A stretch of 64,000 nucleotides of DNA from Aeromicrobium marinum DSM 15272. GTDB taxonomy: Bacteria > Actinomycetota > Actinomycetes > Propionibacteriales > Nocardioidaceae. Shown in pieces: positions 17,892-28,548 of the stretch. Position 1 is the stretch's first letter. The number at the start of each line of letters is the position of its first letter. Position numbers and translations under genes: made by a program. The notes below the pieces were generated by a model. That model ran no database searches and was not told the origin of the DNA. It was given only the letters and a program-made list of their open reading frames with translations. The stretch is taken from assembly GCF_000160775.2 (NCBI RefSeq), contig NZ_CM001024.1:1352113-1416112 (forward strand). Reading direction: 5' to 3'.

Positions 17892-17894
17892 ACT
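17889..17894 (+). promoter_or_regulatory. -10 box for a leaderless M50 protease transcript
   Basis: TAGACT, six bases, then ATG 17901. The first three bases are the stop codon of the TPR gene. Confidence 0.5.
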
Positions 17895-17900
17895 CGCGGG

Positions 17901-20480
<2,580 letters not shown>

Positions 20481-20554
20481 GGGCCGATCATCCCACGGCC
20501 CCGACGCCTCGCCCGCGCACGGCGGGGATCGGGACCGTCTGGGAGAATCGGGGC

Positions 20555-21802
20555 ATGAGCCTGCCCACCCGCACCGACGTCCTCGTCGTCGGCGCCGGGC
20601 CTGCCGGTGCGGCGGCCGCCGCGTGGGCCGCCCGGGCCGGCCTCGACGTCGTGCTGGCCGATGCCGCCGCCTTCCCCCGCGACAAGACCTGCGGCGACGG
20701 CCTCACCCCTCGCGCGATCGCGGAGCTGGACCGGCTCGGTCTGGGTGACTGGACCCGGTCGCACACGCGCAACCGCGGGCTGCGGGCCGCCGGGTTCGGC
20801 GTCGAGCTGCTCCTGCCGTGGCCCGGCGGATCGCTGCCCGACCACGGCTCGGCGGTCCCCCGCACCGAGCTCGACGCGAAGATCCGCCAGGTGGCCCTGG
20901 ACGCCGGTGCCGTCCCCGCCGACCTGGCGCGGGCCACGGACGTCGACCGCGATGCCTCCGGTCGGGTCACGGCCGTGCACTTCGTGGTCGGCAAGCAGCG
21001 CGAACCGCACACCATCGCCTGCGACCGGCTCGTCGTCGCCGACGGTGTCCGGTCCTCGCTCGGCCGGGTGCTCGGCCGCGAGTGGCACCGCGACACCGCC
21101 TACGGGGTCGCGGGCCGCTCCTACGTCAAGTCCACCCGCAGCGACGATCCCTGGATCTCGTCGCACCTGGAGCTGAGGGGCGAGGACCACGAGCTGCTGC
21201 CCGGGTACGGCTGGATCTTCCCCCTGGGCGACGGTGAGGTGAACCTCGGCGTCGGCGCACTCGCCACGGCCAAGCGCCCGGCGGACCTGCAGATCCGGCC
21301 CCTCATGGAGTACTACGCGACCCTGCGGCGCACCGAGTGGGATCTCGCCGACGAGCTGCGCGCCCCCACCAGCGCGCTCCTGCCGATGGGCGGAGCGGTG
21401 TCGGGCGTCGCCGGGCCCAACTGGATCCTGGTCGGCGACGCCGCCGGCTGCGTCAACCCGCTCAACGGCGAGGGCATCGACTACGGCCTGGAGACCGGCC
21501 GCGTCGGCGCGGAGCTCCTGGCGCACGAGTCACGGCTGGACGTCGCGTGGCCGCACCTGCTCACGACCCACTACGGCGAGGCGTTCTCGATCGCCCGTCG
21601 CCTGGCCGGTCTGCTCACCGTGCCCCGGCTGCTGCCGGCGGCGGGGCCGGTCGGCATGCGCTCGACCGCCCTCATGACCGTGGCCCTGCGCGTCATGGGC
21701 AACCTGATCACCGAGGACGACCGGGACGTCGTCGCCCGGGCGTGGCGGTGGGCCGGCCGTCTGTCGGTGCGACTCGACGACCGGCCCCCGTTCACCAGCT
21801 GA
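20555..21802 (+). CDS. Geranylgeranyl reductase family flavoprotein
   Basis: This 415-aa FAD-dependent reductase contains VLVVGAGPAGAAAAAWAARAGLDVVLAD (Rossmann FAD motif, residues about 8-35), FPRDKTCGDGLTPRAIAELDRLGL (the conserved K-x-C-G-D-G segment) and GPNWILVGDAAGCVNPLNGEGIDYGLETG (FAD O-2 ribityl motif). Such enzymes reduce isoprenoid double bonds; in actinobacteria a close relative, MenJ, saturates the menaquinone side chain. A menaquinone role is likely but not proven by sequence. The ATG at 20555 is six bases after GAGAAT, suggesting a leaderless transcript. A longer reading from 20456 is rejected since it adds non-homologous sequence. Confidence 0.88.
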   Translation: MSLPTRTDVLVVGAGPAGAAAAAWAARAGLDVVLADAAAFPRDKTCGDGLTPRAIAELDRLGLGDWTRSHTRNRGLRAAGFGVELLLPWPGGSLPDHGSAVPRTELDAKIRQVALDAGAVPADLARATDVDRDASGRVTAVHFVVGKQREPHTIACDRLVVADGVRSSLGRVLGREWHRDTAYGVAGRSYVKSTRSDDPWISSHLELRGEDHELLPGYGWIFPLGDGEVNLGVGALATAKRPADLQIRPLMEYYATLRRTEWDLADELRAPTSALLPMGGAVSGVAGPNWILVGDAAGCVNPLNGEGIDYGLETGRVGAELLAHESRLDVAWPHLLTTHYGEAFSIARRLAGLLTVPRLLPAAGPVGMRSTALMTVALRVMGNLITEDDRDVVARAWRWAGRLSVRLDDRPPFTS

Positions 21803-21804
21803 CG

Positions 21805-22263
21805 TCAGGCAGCCGGCGGGGTGTCCTTCTTGATCTCCGGCACCTTCTCGCCGGAGGCCCGGAACGACAGGAAGGTCATGACGCTGAGGGCGATCGTGCT
21901 GAGGAACAGCAGGTAGCCCGACCAGCCCGGGCCCACGCCGTCACCGGCGGTGATCGCGCGCAGGACGATGAGGATCGTGCCGAGGGTCGCCGTGGCGAAC
22001 GCGACGAGGTTCCACGGCACCCCGTCGGGCAGCGATGTGGCCGCGAAGGCCTTGACGGCGACGACGGCCGTCGCCGCGACGATCAGCAGCATGCCGAGCG
22101 TCGCGTAGCTCGTCCACGCGTTGGAGCCGAAGGTGCCGCCGATGCCGGAGATGCCGGTGTCGAAGCTGATCCGCAGGTAGCGGTCGAAGAAGCTGAGGAT
22201 CAGCGACACACCGCCGGCGACGAGTGCGCCCTGCTCGAACTTGCCCAATGCCTTGAAGTCCAC
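21805..22263 (-). CDS. Four-helix membrane protein of unknown function
   Basis: This 152-aa protein starts MDFKALGKFEQGALVAGG and has four hydrophobic helices (ALVAGGVSLILSFF, YATLGMLLIVAATAVVAVKAF, LVAFATATLGTILIVLRAIT, LLFLSTIALSVMTFLSF) and a short charged C-terminus (EKVPEIKKDTPPAA). I recognise no named domain. It is tail-to-tail with the geranylgeranyl reductase, 3 bp apart, and divergent from xthA. It is probably a real gene because codon use matches the genome and the topology is regular. Confidence 0.7.
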   Translation of the reverse strand: MDFKALGKFEQGALVAGGVSLILSFFDRYLRISFDTGISGIGGTFGSNAWTSYATLGMLLIVAATAVVAVKAFAATSLPDGVPWNLVAFATATLGTILIVLRAITAGDGVGPGWSGYLLFLSTIALSVMTFLSFRASGEKVPEIKKDTPPAA

Positions 22264-22357
22264 GTGAGTACCTGTTTCCTGAGAGCCGGATGAGAGTGCG
22301 TTCCGAACCTACCAAGCGCAGGCGCCGGCGGGCGGCTTCTGCGGCATCCCGGCCGGA

Positions 22358-22391
22358 CTGAGTAGTCGCCCGTGGCACCTGAGTAGTCGCC
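22358..22391. promoter_or_regulatory. Direct repeats CTGAGTAGTCGCC, 21-bp period
   Basis: Two exact 13-bp copies start at 22358 and 22379, two helical turns apart. The second overlaps the expected -35 position of the xthA promoter, whose -10 box TAGGGT is at 22405-22410. A regulator binding site is inferred. Confidence 0.45.
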
Positions 22392-22404
22392 TCCGGGCCC
22401 CCCT

Positions 22405-22410
22405 TAGGGT
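22405..22410 (+). promoter_or_regulatory. -10 box for leaderless xthA transcript
   Basis: TAGGGT, seven bases, then GTG 22418. This spacing is what decides the chosen start over GTG 22409. Confidence 0.55.
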
Positions 22411-22417
22411 GGACGCC

Positions 22418-23233
22418 GTGCTCCGCATCGCCACCGTCAACGTCAACGGCGTCCGCGCCGCCTGGAACAAGTCACGGGGTCAGACCAGCGGCCTGGCCGA
22501 GTGGCTCGCCGGTCGCGACGCCGACGTCGTGACCCTGCAGGAGGTCCGCGCCCCCGACGCCCTCGTGCGCGAGCTGCTCGCCGGCACCGGCTACCACGTC
22601 GCGCACACCGAGGCGGCGGCCAAGGGCCGCGCCGGCGTCGCGGTGCTGAGCCGGGTCGAGCCCGTGGCCGTCCGGGTCGGCAACGGCGACGCGTTCTTCG
22701 ACGACTCGGGCCGGTGGATCGAGGCCGACGTGCCGCTGGCGGACGGATCGGTCCTCACCGTGGTCTCGGCCTACGTGCACTCCGGCGAGGCGGGCACCCC
22801 TCGTCAGGACGAGAAGTACCGGTTCCTGGAACGGACCGGCGCCCGGATGGCCGAGATCTCCGCCTCCGGCACGCACGGACTCCTCACCGGCGACCTCAAC
22901 GTCGCGCACACCCCCCGCGACATCCGCAACGCCAAGGGCAACCTGAAGAAGGCCGGGTTCCTGCCCGAGGAGCGGGCCCACTTCGACCGCTGGTTCGACG
23001 AGCTGGGCTGGGTCGATGTGCCACGTCGCCTCGCGGGCGACGTCGACGGCCCCTACACCTGGTGGTCGATGCGCGGCCAGGCCTTCGACAACGACACCGG
23101 CTGGCGCATCGACCACCAGATCGCGACCCCGGACCTGGCCACCGCGGCGACGACCGCCGCGGTGGACCGGGCCGAGAGCTGGGCCGAACGCTGGTCCGAC
23201 CACGCTCCGCTCGTGGTCGACTACGCGCTCTGA
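22418..23233 (+). CDS. xthA: Exodeoxyribonuclease III
   Basis: The 271-aa product is an AP endonuclease/3'-5' exonuclease of the EEP superfamily for base-excision repair. Motifs: RIATVNVNGVRAAWNK at the N-terminus (catalytic Asn), TLQEVRAPD (metal-binding Glu), SAYVHSGEAGTPRQDEKYRFL, GDLNVAHTPRDIRN (Asp/Asn pair), YTWWSMRGQAFDNDTGWRIDHQIATPDL and SDHAPLVVDY (Asp-His pair). GTG 22418 follows TAGGGT with seven bases; GTG 22409 would add three residues. It is tail-to-tail with the M6 protease, 4 bp apart. Confidence 0.93.
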   Translation: MLRIATVNVNGVRAAWNKSRGQTSGLAEWLAGRDADVVTLQEVRAPDALVRELLAGTGYHVAHTEAAAKGRAGVAVLSRVEPVAVRVGNGDAFFDDSGRWIEADVPLADGSVLTVVSAYVHSGEAGTPRQDEKYRFLERTGARMAEISASGTHGLLTGDLNVAHTPRDIRNAKGNLKKAGFLPEERAHFDRWFDELGWVDVPRRLAGDVDGPYTWWSMRGQAFDNDTGWRIDHQIATPDLATAATTAAVDRAESWAERWSDHAPLVVDYAL

Positions 23234-23237
23234 ACCC

Positions 23238-25622
23238 CTAGTAGAAGCGGACGCGCACGGAGGTTCCCCTCTCCTGCAGGACCCGGATCTTCACTCCCAC
23301 GCCCGGCAGCTTGACCCCGTGGTTGGGCAGGGCGGCGAACCAGTACGGATCGGTGTCGTCGAACAGCTGCTCCGGTGCCTCACCGCGGATCAGCGAGGGC
23401 ACCCCGTTCGTGTGCAGGGTCATCGAGTCGGCGCCCTTGGTCGAGAACGGGGCGTCGTACACCTGGATGCGAGCACGCCACGGCGCGCCGGTGGCCTGGT
23501 TGACGATCGGCTCCGGACGGGAGTCGATGATCAGGTTGCGGCCGGTGCCGGGGTGCTGGCTGGTGTTGTTGTCGGCCACCGAGGTGTCCCAGTACGAGAT
23601 CAGGAGCCCCTGCTGGTAGGCGTAGTGCTCGACCCAGTCCGGTCGGGTGTCGGCGAACCCGAAGTTGTACGGCCCCGTCCGCAGGTACTGGTCGTAGTCG
23701 ACGTACGTCCGGTTGCCGGCGATGTAGAAGTGGTCGAACTCCTCGGTCGACGTGGCTCCGACGATCTCGAACCCGTCGAGGACCCACGCCTCGCCACCTG
23801 TCTCCGCACCGTCGGTGAGCACGGGCTCGCCGTCGGCCGAGACCGTCACGTCGTCGAGGAACAGCCCGGGCAGGGCGAGTCCTCCGTCGGTCTTGTAGTG
23901 GACCCGGAGGTCCACCTGCTGGCCGGCATAGGCGTCGAGCGGGACGACGAGGTCCGCCCAGGACGCCTGCTCACCGTCGATGCCGGGACGTCCCGACGTG
24001 TCGAGGCCGATCGGCTGCCCGTCGATGGTGCCGTCGAGCGCCGTCCACGTCGCCCCGCCGTCGGTCGACGCCTGCACGTAGGCGTAGTCGTAGCCGACCT
24101 CGATCTCGTAGCGGATCCTCGCGGTGAGAGTGGCCGACGACGCCGCGGTGAGGTCGACCGACGTGGACATCGCGTTCGCCAGGTCGTCCCCGGACCCCGA
24201 GAAGAACTGGAGCTCCCCCGTCGCCGGCGCCCCGTTGTCGCGCGTGACCTCCTTGGCGGGCAACGGCATCACGGCCGCCTGCGGCTTGTCGGTGTTGTAC
24301 TGCTGGGGACCGAGCTCGAGGATCTGCGAGTCCTTCGGCTGCACGACCGCGTAGTCGAGCCAGCCGAGCTGCAGCTTCTCCCACGCGCCGAGGTCGCCTG
24401 CCCGCTCGCCGAGCGCCTCGCCCTCGGCTCCGAGCCGGCTCTGCGCCATCAGGGTCCAGTACTCGTTGCTGTTGTCGCCGCCACCGGACGTGTCGTAGGC
24501 GTCGGGCAGACCCAGGTCGTGGCCGTACTCGTGCACGAACACCGACAGCCCGCCGTTCTCAGGCTGCACCGTGTAGTCACCGATCCACAGGCCGGTGTCG
24601 CCGATCTGGGTGCCGCCGAGCCGGTTGTCGGCCGGTCCGGTCAGTCCGGCGTCGGTGAGGAAGGCGTACCAGCGGTGCGACCAGATGGCGTCTTCGCCGT
24701 ACGACGGGTCGCCGTCCTCCTCGCCGGGACCGGCGTGGACGATCTGGAAGTGGTCGATGTAGCCGTCGGGCTCCTCGAAGACGCCGTCGCCGTCGAAGTC
24801 GTACCGGTCGTACACGTCGTAGGCGGCCAGGTCGGCCGCGATCTGCTCGGGGGTCCGACCGGCTGCCTGCTGATCGGCCAACCACACCTCGACCGCGTCG
24901 GCGATGAGGTTCCAGGTGGTGGCGTCCTCGCGCCCGTAGCGTGCGGTGTTGAACGGGACCTTGACCCAGTCCGAGACCTGCCCGTCGATCGTGTAACGAC
25001 CCGACGACTGCTTCTCGTAGTAGGTCTTGACCGACTCCCGGTCGGTCCCGAAGTACAGCTGCTCGTAGTGGGCCCGGTCGTAGCTGGGCTGCCAGACCGT
25101 GGAGTTGTTCACCGACCGGTCCGGCTCGGCGATCGTGTCGTGCAGGGGGCCGTCGAACCGCTCGGGACCGGCCGTGCCGGGGTCGGTGTCGCCGTCGGGG
25201 AAGTCCGGGTGCCGTTCGTCGCCGAACTCGGCCAGGATGACGAACACCTTGTCGGCGCGCTCCTGGGTGAGCTCGACGTACTGGTCGACCCGACGGGCGC
25301 CCGCAGCGCGCGACCGCTGGGCCCGTGGCGCGTTCTCGTTGGCGCTCAGTGCGGCATCGGCGGGCCGCGCGGCCTCACCGACCTTGACGACGGTGCTGCC
25401 GCCGCGCTGCTCGGGCCGGGCGTCGCCGGAGACCACGGCGGCGACCGCGGCCTCACGCAGGGCCTGACGCTTGTCCTCCAGCGGATGTGGGAGGTCGTGC
25501 TGGTCGCGGTCGCCGGCCGCCGTGGTGGGCGGTCCGGAGACCGGGGTGCTCGCGCTCGCCTGGGTCAGGCCCAGCGAGACGACGAGCCCGAGGCCTGCTA
25601 GGCCTGAGATCACTCGCAACAT
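23238..25622 (-). CDS. Secreted M6 (immune inhibitor A-like) metalloprotease
   Basis: This 794-aa exported protease has a signal peptide at residues 1-24 (LRVISGLAGLGLVVSLGLTQASA), a propeptide, then the M6 catalytic domain with DRYDFDGDGVFEEPDGYIDHFQIVH and the zinc site VFVHEYGHDLGLPDAYDTSGG (HEXXH with a third ligand Asp). The C-terminal half includes MAM/jelly-roll-like regions (TLTARIRYEIEVGYDYAYVQAS, LFLDDVTVSADG) as in immune inhibitor A proteins. It is secreted and probably calcium-dependent. ATG 25622 gives a standard signal peptide; the longer upstream reading (to 25679) does not. Substrate unknown. Confidence 0.9.
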   Translation of the reverse strand: MLRVISGLAGLGLVVSLGLTQASASTPVSGPPTTAAGDRDQHDLPHPLEDKRQALREAAVAAVVSGDARPEQRGGSTVVKVGEAARPADAALSANENAPRAQRSRAAGARRVDQYVELTQERADKVFVILAEFGDERHPDFPDGDTDPGTAGPERFDGPLHDTIAEPDRSVNNSTVWQPSYDRAHYEQLYFGTDRESVKTYYEKQSSGRYTIDGQVSDWVKVPFNTARYGREDATTWNLIADAVEVWLADQQAAGRTPEQIAADLAAYDVYDRYDFDGDGVFEEPDGYIDHFQIVHAGPGEEDGDPSYGEDAIWSHRWYAFLTDAGLTGPADNRLGGTQIGDTGLWIGDYTVQPENGGLSVFVHEYGHDLGLPDAYDTSGGGDNSNEYWTLMAQSRLGAEGEALGERAGDLGAWEKLQLGWLDYAVVQPKDSQILELGPQQYNTDKPQAAVMPLPAKEVTRDNGAPATGELQFFSGSGDDLANAMSTSVDLTAASSATLTARIRYEIEVGYDYAYVQASTDGGATWTALDGTIDGQPIGLDTSGRPGIDGEQASWADLVVPLDAYAGQQVDLRVHYKTDGGLALPGLFLDDVTVSADGEPVLTDGAETGGEAWVLDGFEIVGATSTEEFDHFYIAGNRTYVDYDQYLRTGPYNFGFADTRPDWVEHYAYQQGLLISYWDTSVADNNTSQHPGTGRNLIIDSRPEPIVNQATGAPWRARIQVYDAPFSTKGADSMTLHTNGVPSLIRGEAPEQLFDDTDPYWFAALPNHGVKLPGVGVKIRVLQERGTSVRVRFY

Positions 25623-25840
25623 GTGGTGTATCCCCCTGATAGGTCGCACCCGACGGGTCTCGTGGGTGCCGATCCACAACGTAAGGAGATTTTTGGGTGA
25701 ACGACAGTCTTGACTTTGCGGTCCATCTGGTCATGACGAACTAGTTCGTCCGAACCATGCCGGCAGGGGGCGACGTCACACAACATTCACGGACCGACCC
25801 CGCCGGCGCCCTCCCCGGAGGCGGGGTTCGTCGTCTAGGC
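25623..25840. other. Intergenic region upstream of M6 protease and cspA
   Basis: No convincing gene is seen here. The sequence is less GC-rich near 25685-25745, as expected for the divergent promoter of the protease gene, and includes a GC-rich stem around 25800-25826 (CGCCGGCGCC...GGCGGGG). Confidence 0.4.
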
Positions 25841-25985
25841 TTGACGCAGTTGCATTGGTGTGAATGTTTGGCCGTGGGAAATCTCGGGTGCCGTGAGGCG
25901 CTGGTGGTGCTTTCGGGTGAACGTGAACGTTGCGACCGCCGCCGTGGAAGGGCCACGTCGGTCTTCGCTCGAAGGAGAAACAGGT
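25841..25985 (+). promoter_or_regulatory. cspA promoter and long 5' leader
   Basis: TTGACG at 25841-25846 is followed at about 16-17 bases by an AATGTT-like -10. This predicts an untranslated leader of more than 100 nt before the ATG at 25986, with GAAGGAG as ribosome binding site. Long structured leaders are usual for cold-shock mRNAs and may sense temperature; that role is inferred. Confidence 0.5.
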
Positions 25986-26189
25986 ATGGCTACCGGAACC
26001 GTCAAGTGGTTCAACGCCGACAAGGGCTTCGGCTTCATCGCCCCCGACGACGGCTCCGAGGACGTGTTCGCGCACTTCACCGCGATCCAGTCCTCGGGCT
26101 ACCGCTCGCTGAACGAGAACCAGAAGGTCGAGTTCGACGTCGAGCAGGGCCAGAAGGGTCTGCAGGCCGCGAACATCCGTCCGCTCTGA
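25986..26189 (+). CDS. Cold-shock protein (CspA family)
   Basis: The 67-aa protein is a single OB-fold cold-shock domain that binds RNA and single-stranded DNA. The RNP1 motif KGFGFIAP (residues about 13-20) and RNP2 motif DVFAHF (about 27-32) are intact, and the N-terminus [17 protein letters not shown] is canonical. The size is exactly that of the family. The gene stands alone behind a long leader and ahead of a strong hairpin terminator, so it is monocistronic. Confidence 0.97.
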   Translation: MATGTVKWFNADKGFGFIAPDDGSEDVFAHFTAIQSSGYRSLNENQKVEFDVEQGQKGLQAANIRPL

Positions 26190-26203
26190 CCCAGCTGAAC
26201 CCC

Positions 26204-26238
26204 AGGAGGCCCCGTCCGCATCGCGGACGGGGCCTCCT
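26204..26238 (+). terminator. Rho-independent-like hairpin after cspA
   Basis: A perfect 16-bp stem, AGGAGGCCCCGTCCGC (26204-26219) paired with 26223-26238, with a 3-base loop, lies 15 bp after the cspA stop. There is no T-run, as is common in actinobacterial terminators. It may also stop transcription from the minus-strand gene. Confidence 0.8.
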
Positions 26239-26253
26239 GTCGTCGGGCCGGGG

Positions 26254-26439
26254 TCAGGCGTGGCCGCCCTCGTCCCAGGCGTGCTCGCCGAACTCGCCGG
26301 CCCCGGACAGGTAGGACAGGTCGGCGACGCGACGAACCGACGGGTGCGTCACGGTCCGGGGGTTCGCGTGCCGGGCGCCGCAGCGGTCGGCCGCCAGGGT
26401 CACGTCGCCGCGGGTGATCTGGAAGTCGCTCTCGTCCAT
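26254..26439 (-). CDS. Small hypothetical protein (61 aa)
   Basis: This short ORF encodes MDESDFQITRGDVTLAADRC at its N-terminus, followed by GARHANPRTVTHPSVRR and an acidic C-terminus with EFGEHAWDEGGHA. It is hydrophilic with one Cys and several His. No family is recognised. It fills the gap between the cspA terminator and the dyad at 26470-26493, which would be its promoter region. Real gene status is likely but not certain. Confidence 0.5.
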   Translation of the reverse strand: MDESDFQITRGDVTLAADRCGARHANPRTVTHPSVRRVADLSYLSGAGEFGEHAWDEGGHA

Positions 26440-26469
26440 GTCAGGTCCTTCGGGGTCGACGGCTGGTAC

Positions 26470-26493
26470 GAACCTGAGGTTACCCTCATGTTC
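26470..26493. promoter_or_regulatory. Dyad with DtxR/IdeR-like half-site
   Basis: Outer arms GAAC/GTTC and inner arms TGAGG/CCTCA form an interrupted palindrome of 24 bp centred on TTAC. The core TGAGGTTACCCTCA partly matches the iron-box consensus TTAGGTTAGCCTAACCTAA. It lies about 30 bp upstream of the 61-aa gene. A metalloregulator site is speculative. Confidence 0.35.
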
Positions 26494-26539
26494 GGCACGG
26501 GTGAACCCCTACGCGCCGGTAGTGTTCGGCACCCCTCGC

Positions 26540-27649
26540 TCAGAGCGTGACGCGCAGGATCCGGTCGTCCTCACCGCTTGGATCCCCACGGCCGTCGGTG
26601 TTGCTGGTCGAGATCCACAGGTCCCCGCCGGGCGTCACGGTGGCGTTGCGGACCCGACCGAGCTCGCCGGCGAAGAGTCGCTGCGGCTCGCCGGCCAGCT
26701 CACCCTGCAGCGGCACCGCCCACACGCACCGCCCGCGCAGGGCCGCCACGAAGGCGGTCGACCGCGTGATGCCCAGGCCCGCCGGTGAGCAGTCCTCGGT
26801 CGCCCAGGTGACGGCCGGGTCGATCTGGTCGCCCGTCCCGCCGGTGCCCTCGACCTCGGGCCAGCCGTAGTTACCGCCGGGTCGGATCAGGTTGAGCTCG
26901 TCGAAGGTGTTCTGGCCGAACTCGCTGACCCACAGCCGCCCGTCGGCGTCGAAGGCGAGGCCCTGGACGTTGCGGTGACCCAGGGACCACACCGCGGTGC
27001 CGTCCGGGTTGCCCGGCGCGGGGCGGCCCTCGGTGTCGATGCGCAGGATCTTGCCGAGCGGCGAGTCCGGGTTCTGCGCCTGCGGGGCCTGCTGCGCGTC
27101 GCCGCTGGCGACCAGCAGGTGACCGTCGGCGTCGAACAGCAACCGGCCGCCTCCGTGGGTGTTCGCCTTGGGGATGCCGGTCAGGATCGGCGTCGGGCTG
27201 CCCAGGGTGCCGCCCGACAGGTCGAACCGGACGATGCGGTTGTCCTGCGCGGTCGTGAAGTAGGCGAAGAGGACGTCGTCGTCGGCCGGGTCGACCGCCA
27301 GGCCCAGCAGTCCGCCCTCGCCCGACCCCGGGGTCAGCGCCACTCCCGGCACCTCGCCCACCGGCTCGACGGCCGCACCCTCGGACTCGCCGTCGATGCG
27401 CACGATCACCCCGGTGTCGCGCTGGGAGACGAAGGCGGCGCCGCCGGCGGTGAAGGCGATGCCCCACGGCACGTTGAGACCGGACGCGACGGTGCCCGCG
27501 ATCCGTGGGTCGATCGGGGGTTCGGTCGTCGGCGTGGTCGGCACGTCGGACGAGAAGGCGCCGGGGCTGGGCGCGTCCTCCCCTCCGCCACAGGCCGCGA
27601 GCGCGACCAGGCCGAGGCCGCCGGTGATCAGGGTGCGTCGTTCGATCAT
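26540..27649 (-). CDS. PQQ-dependent sugar dehydrogenase, lipoprotein
   Basis: The 369-aa product is a glucose/sorbosone dehydrogenase (soluble GDH B-type six-bladed beta-propeller) that oxidises sugars with PQQ. The N-terminus RRTLITGGLGLVALAACGGG carries a lipobox (LAAC) and two arginines, so it is anchored to the outer face of the membrane, perhaps by Tat export. Motifs: VASGLNVPWGIAF, GEGGLLGLAVDP, NTHGGGRLLFDADGHLLVASGD, LGHRNVQGLAFDADGRLWVSEFGQNTFDELNLI and GGNYGWPEVEG. Start ATG 27649. Whether the host makes PQQ is not seen here; family members without PQQ activity exist. Confidence 0.88.
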   Translation of the reverse strand: MIERRTLITGGLGLVALAACGGGEDAPSPGAFSSDVPTTPTTEPPIDPRIAGTVASGLNVPWGIAFTAGGAAFVSQRDTGVIVRIDGESEGAAVEPVGEVPGVALTPGSGEGGLLGLAVDPADDDVLFAYFTTAQDNRIVRFDLSGGTLGSPTPILTGIPKANTHGGGRLLFDADGHLLVASGDAQQAPQAQNPDSPLGKILRIDTEGRPAPGNPDGTAVWSLGHRNVQGLAFDADGRLWVSEFGQNTFDELNLIRPGGNYGWPEVEGTGGTGDQIDPAVTWATEDCSPAGLGITRSTAFVAALRGRCVWAVPLQGELAGEPQRLFAGELGRVRNATVTPGGDLWISTSNTDGRGDPSGEDDRILRVTL

Positions 27650-27705
27650 GTCCCGATCCTGTCAAGGGGGGAATAATGCCGCCAGCCCGATCGCTGGACC
27701 TTCCC

Positions 27706-28080
27706 ATGAGCACCATCACCCTGACCCACGAGAACATCGACCAGACGCTGTCCGGCGAGGGCATCACCCTCATCGACTGGTGGGCGTCGTGGTGCGGACC
27801 GTGTCGGCAGTTCGCGCCCGTCTTCGAGGCCGCCAGCGAGCAGCACGACGACGTGGTCTTCGGCAAGATCGACACCGAGGCCGAGCAGCAGCTCGCCCAG
27901 GCGGCGCAGATCACGTCGATCCCGACCCTGATGGCGTTCCGCGACGGCGTCCTGGTCTACGCGCAGCCCGGCGCCCTGGCCGCACCCGCGCTGGAGAACG
28001 TGATCCAGGCCGTGCGCGACCTCGACATGGACGACGTGCGCGCCAAGGTGGCGGCCGCGGAGGCCGAGCAGGAGGGCTGA
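27706..28080 (+). CDS. Thioredoxin
   Basis: The 124-aa cytosolic disulfide reductase has the WCGPC active site in LIDWWASWCGPCRQFAPVFE near residues 25-40 and the cis-proline segment SIPTLMAFRDGVLVYAQPGAL. The C-terminal tail after residue 105 (MDDVRAKVAAAEAEQEG) is a charged extension. The start ATG 27706 gives a canonical N-terminus STITLTHENIDQTL; a longer reading from 27676 adds ten unrelated residues. The gene is divergent from the sugar dehydrogenase and tail-to-tail with the NUDIX gene. Confidence 0.93.
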   Translation: MSTITLTHENIDQTLSGEGITLIDWWASWCGPCRQFAPVFEAASEQHDDVVFGKIDTEAEQQLAQAAQITSIPTLMAFRDGVLVYAQPGALAAPALENVIQAVRDLDMDDVRAKVAAAEAEQEG

Positions 28081-28088
28081 GCCCCGGC

Positions 28089-28505
28089 TCAGAACAGGTG
28101 CGGCAGCACGGCCACGTCGGCGTCGAGCCAGTCCAGCATGCCGATGCGGTCGCACGCCAGCCAGCGGATCTCGCTGTGCACCTCACCGAGGGTCGGCACA
28201 CCGTCGGCCGGCACCGCGAACCAGATCCGCATCTCGAACCGTTCGGCGATCGGCCAGGTGGCCGCCTCGGGGTTGAGCACCTCGCGACCGAGTCGCGCCG
28301 TGAAGCCGAGCTCCTCGCGCAGCTCACGCACCAGCGCCTCCTGGGGCGACTCCCCGGGCTCGACCTTGCCGCCCGGGAACTCCCACCGGCCGGCCACCGG
28401 CGACGGTCCGGAGAGTCGGCGGGCGGCGAGGAGCCGGGTCGGCGCGTCGAGGTCGTCCACGATCACGGCTCCGACCACGAGTCTGCGTCTCGCGGGGCCC
28501 GGCAT
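28089..28505 (-). CDS. NUDIX hydrolase (8-oxo-dGTP diphosphatase-like)
   Basis: The 138-aa protein carries the NUDIX box GKVEPGESPQEALVRELREELG (Gx5Ex7REUXEEXG, residues about 45-67) after WEFPGG, typical of MutT-like (d)NTP diphosphatases that sanitise oxidised nucleotides. The start ATG 28505 (MPGPARRRLVVGAVIV) fits the family; longer readings are out-of-family. It ends 8 bp from the thioredoxin stop. Substrate is inferred from similarity to MutT. Confidence 0.87.
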   Translation of the reverse strand: MPGPARRRLVVGAVIVDDLDAPTRLLAARRLSGPSPVAGRWEFPGGKVEPGESPQEALVRELREELGFTARLGREVLNPEAATWPIAERFEMRIWFAVPADGVPTLGEVHSEIRWLACDRIGMLDWLDADVAVLPHLF

Positions 28506-28548
28506 GGCCACACCGTACCGAGCCGGGGGACCTGCCGCTGGTGGGCCG

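Noticed and set aside
23016-25601. Very long open frame on the plus strand over the M6 protease
   Set aside because: It is antisense to an intact secreted protease with a signal peptide and zinc motif; high GC leaves shadow frames open.
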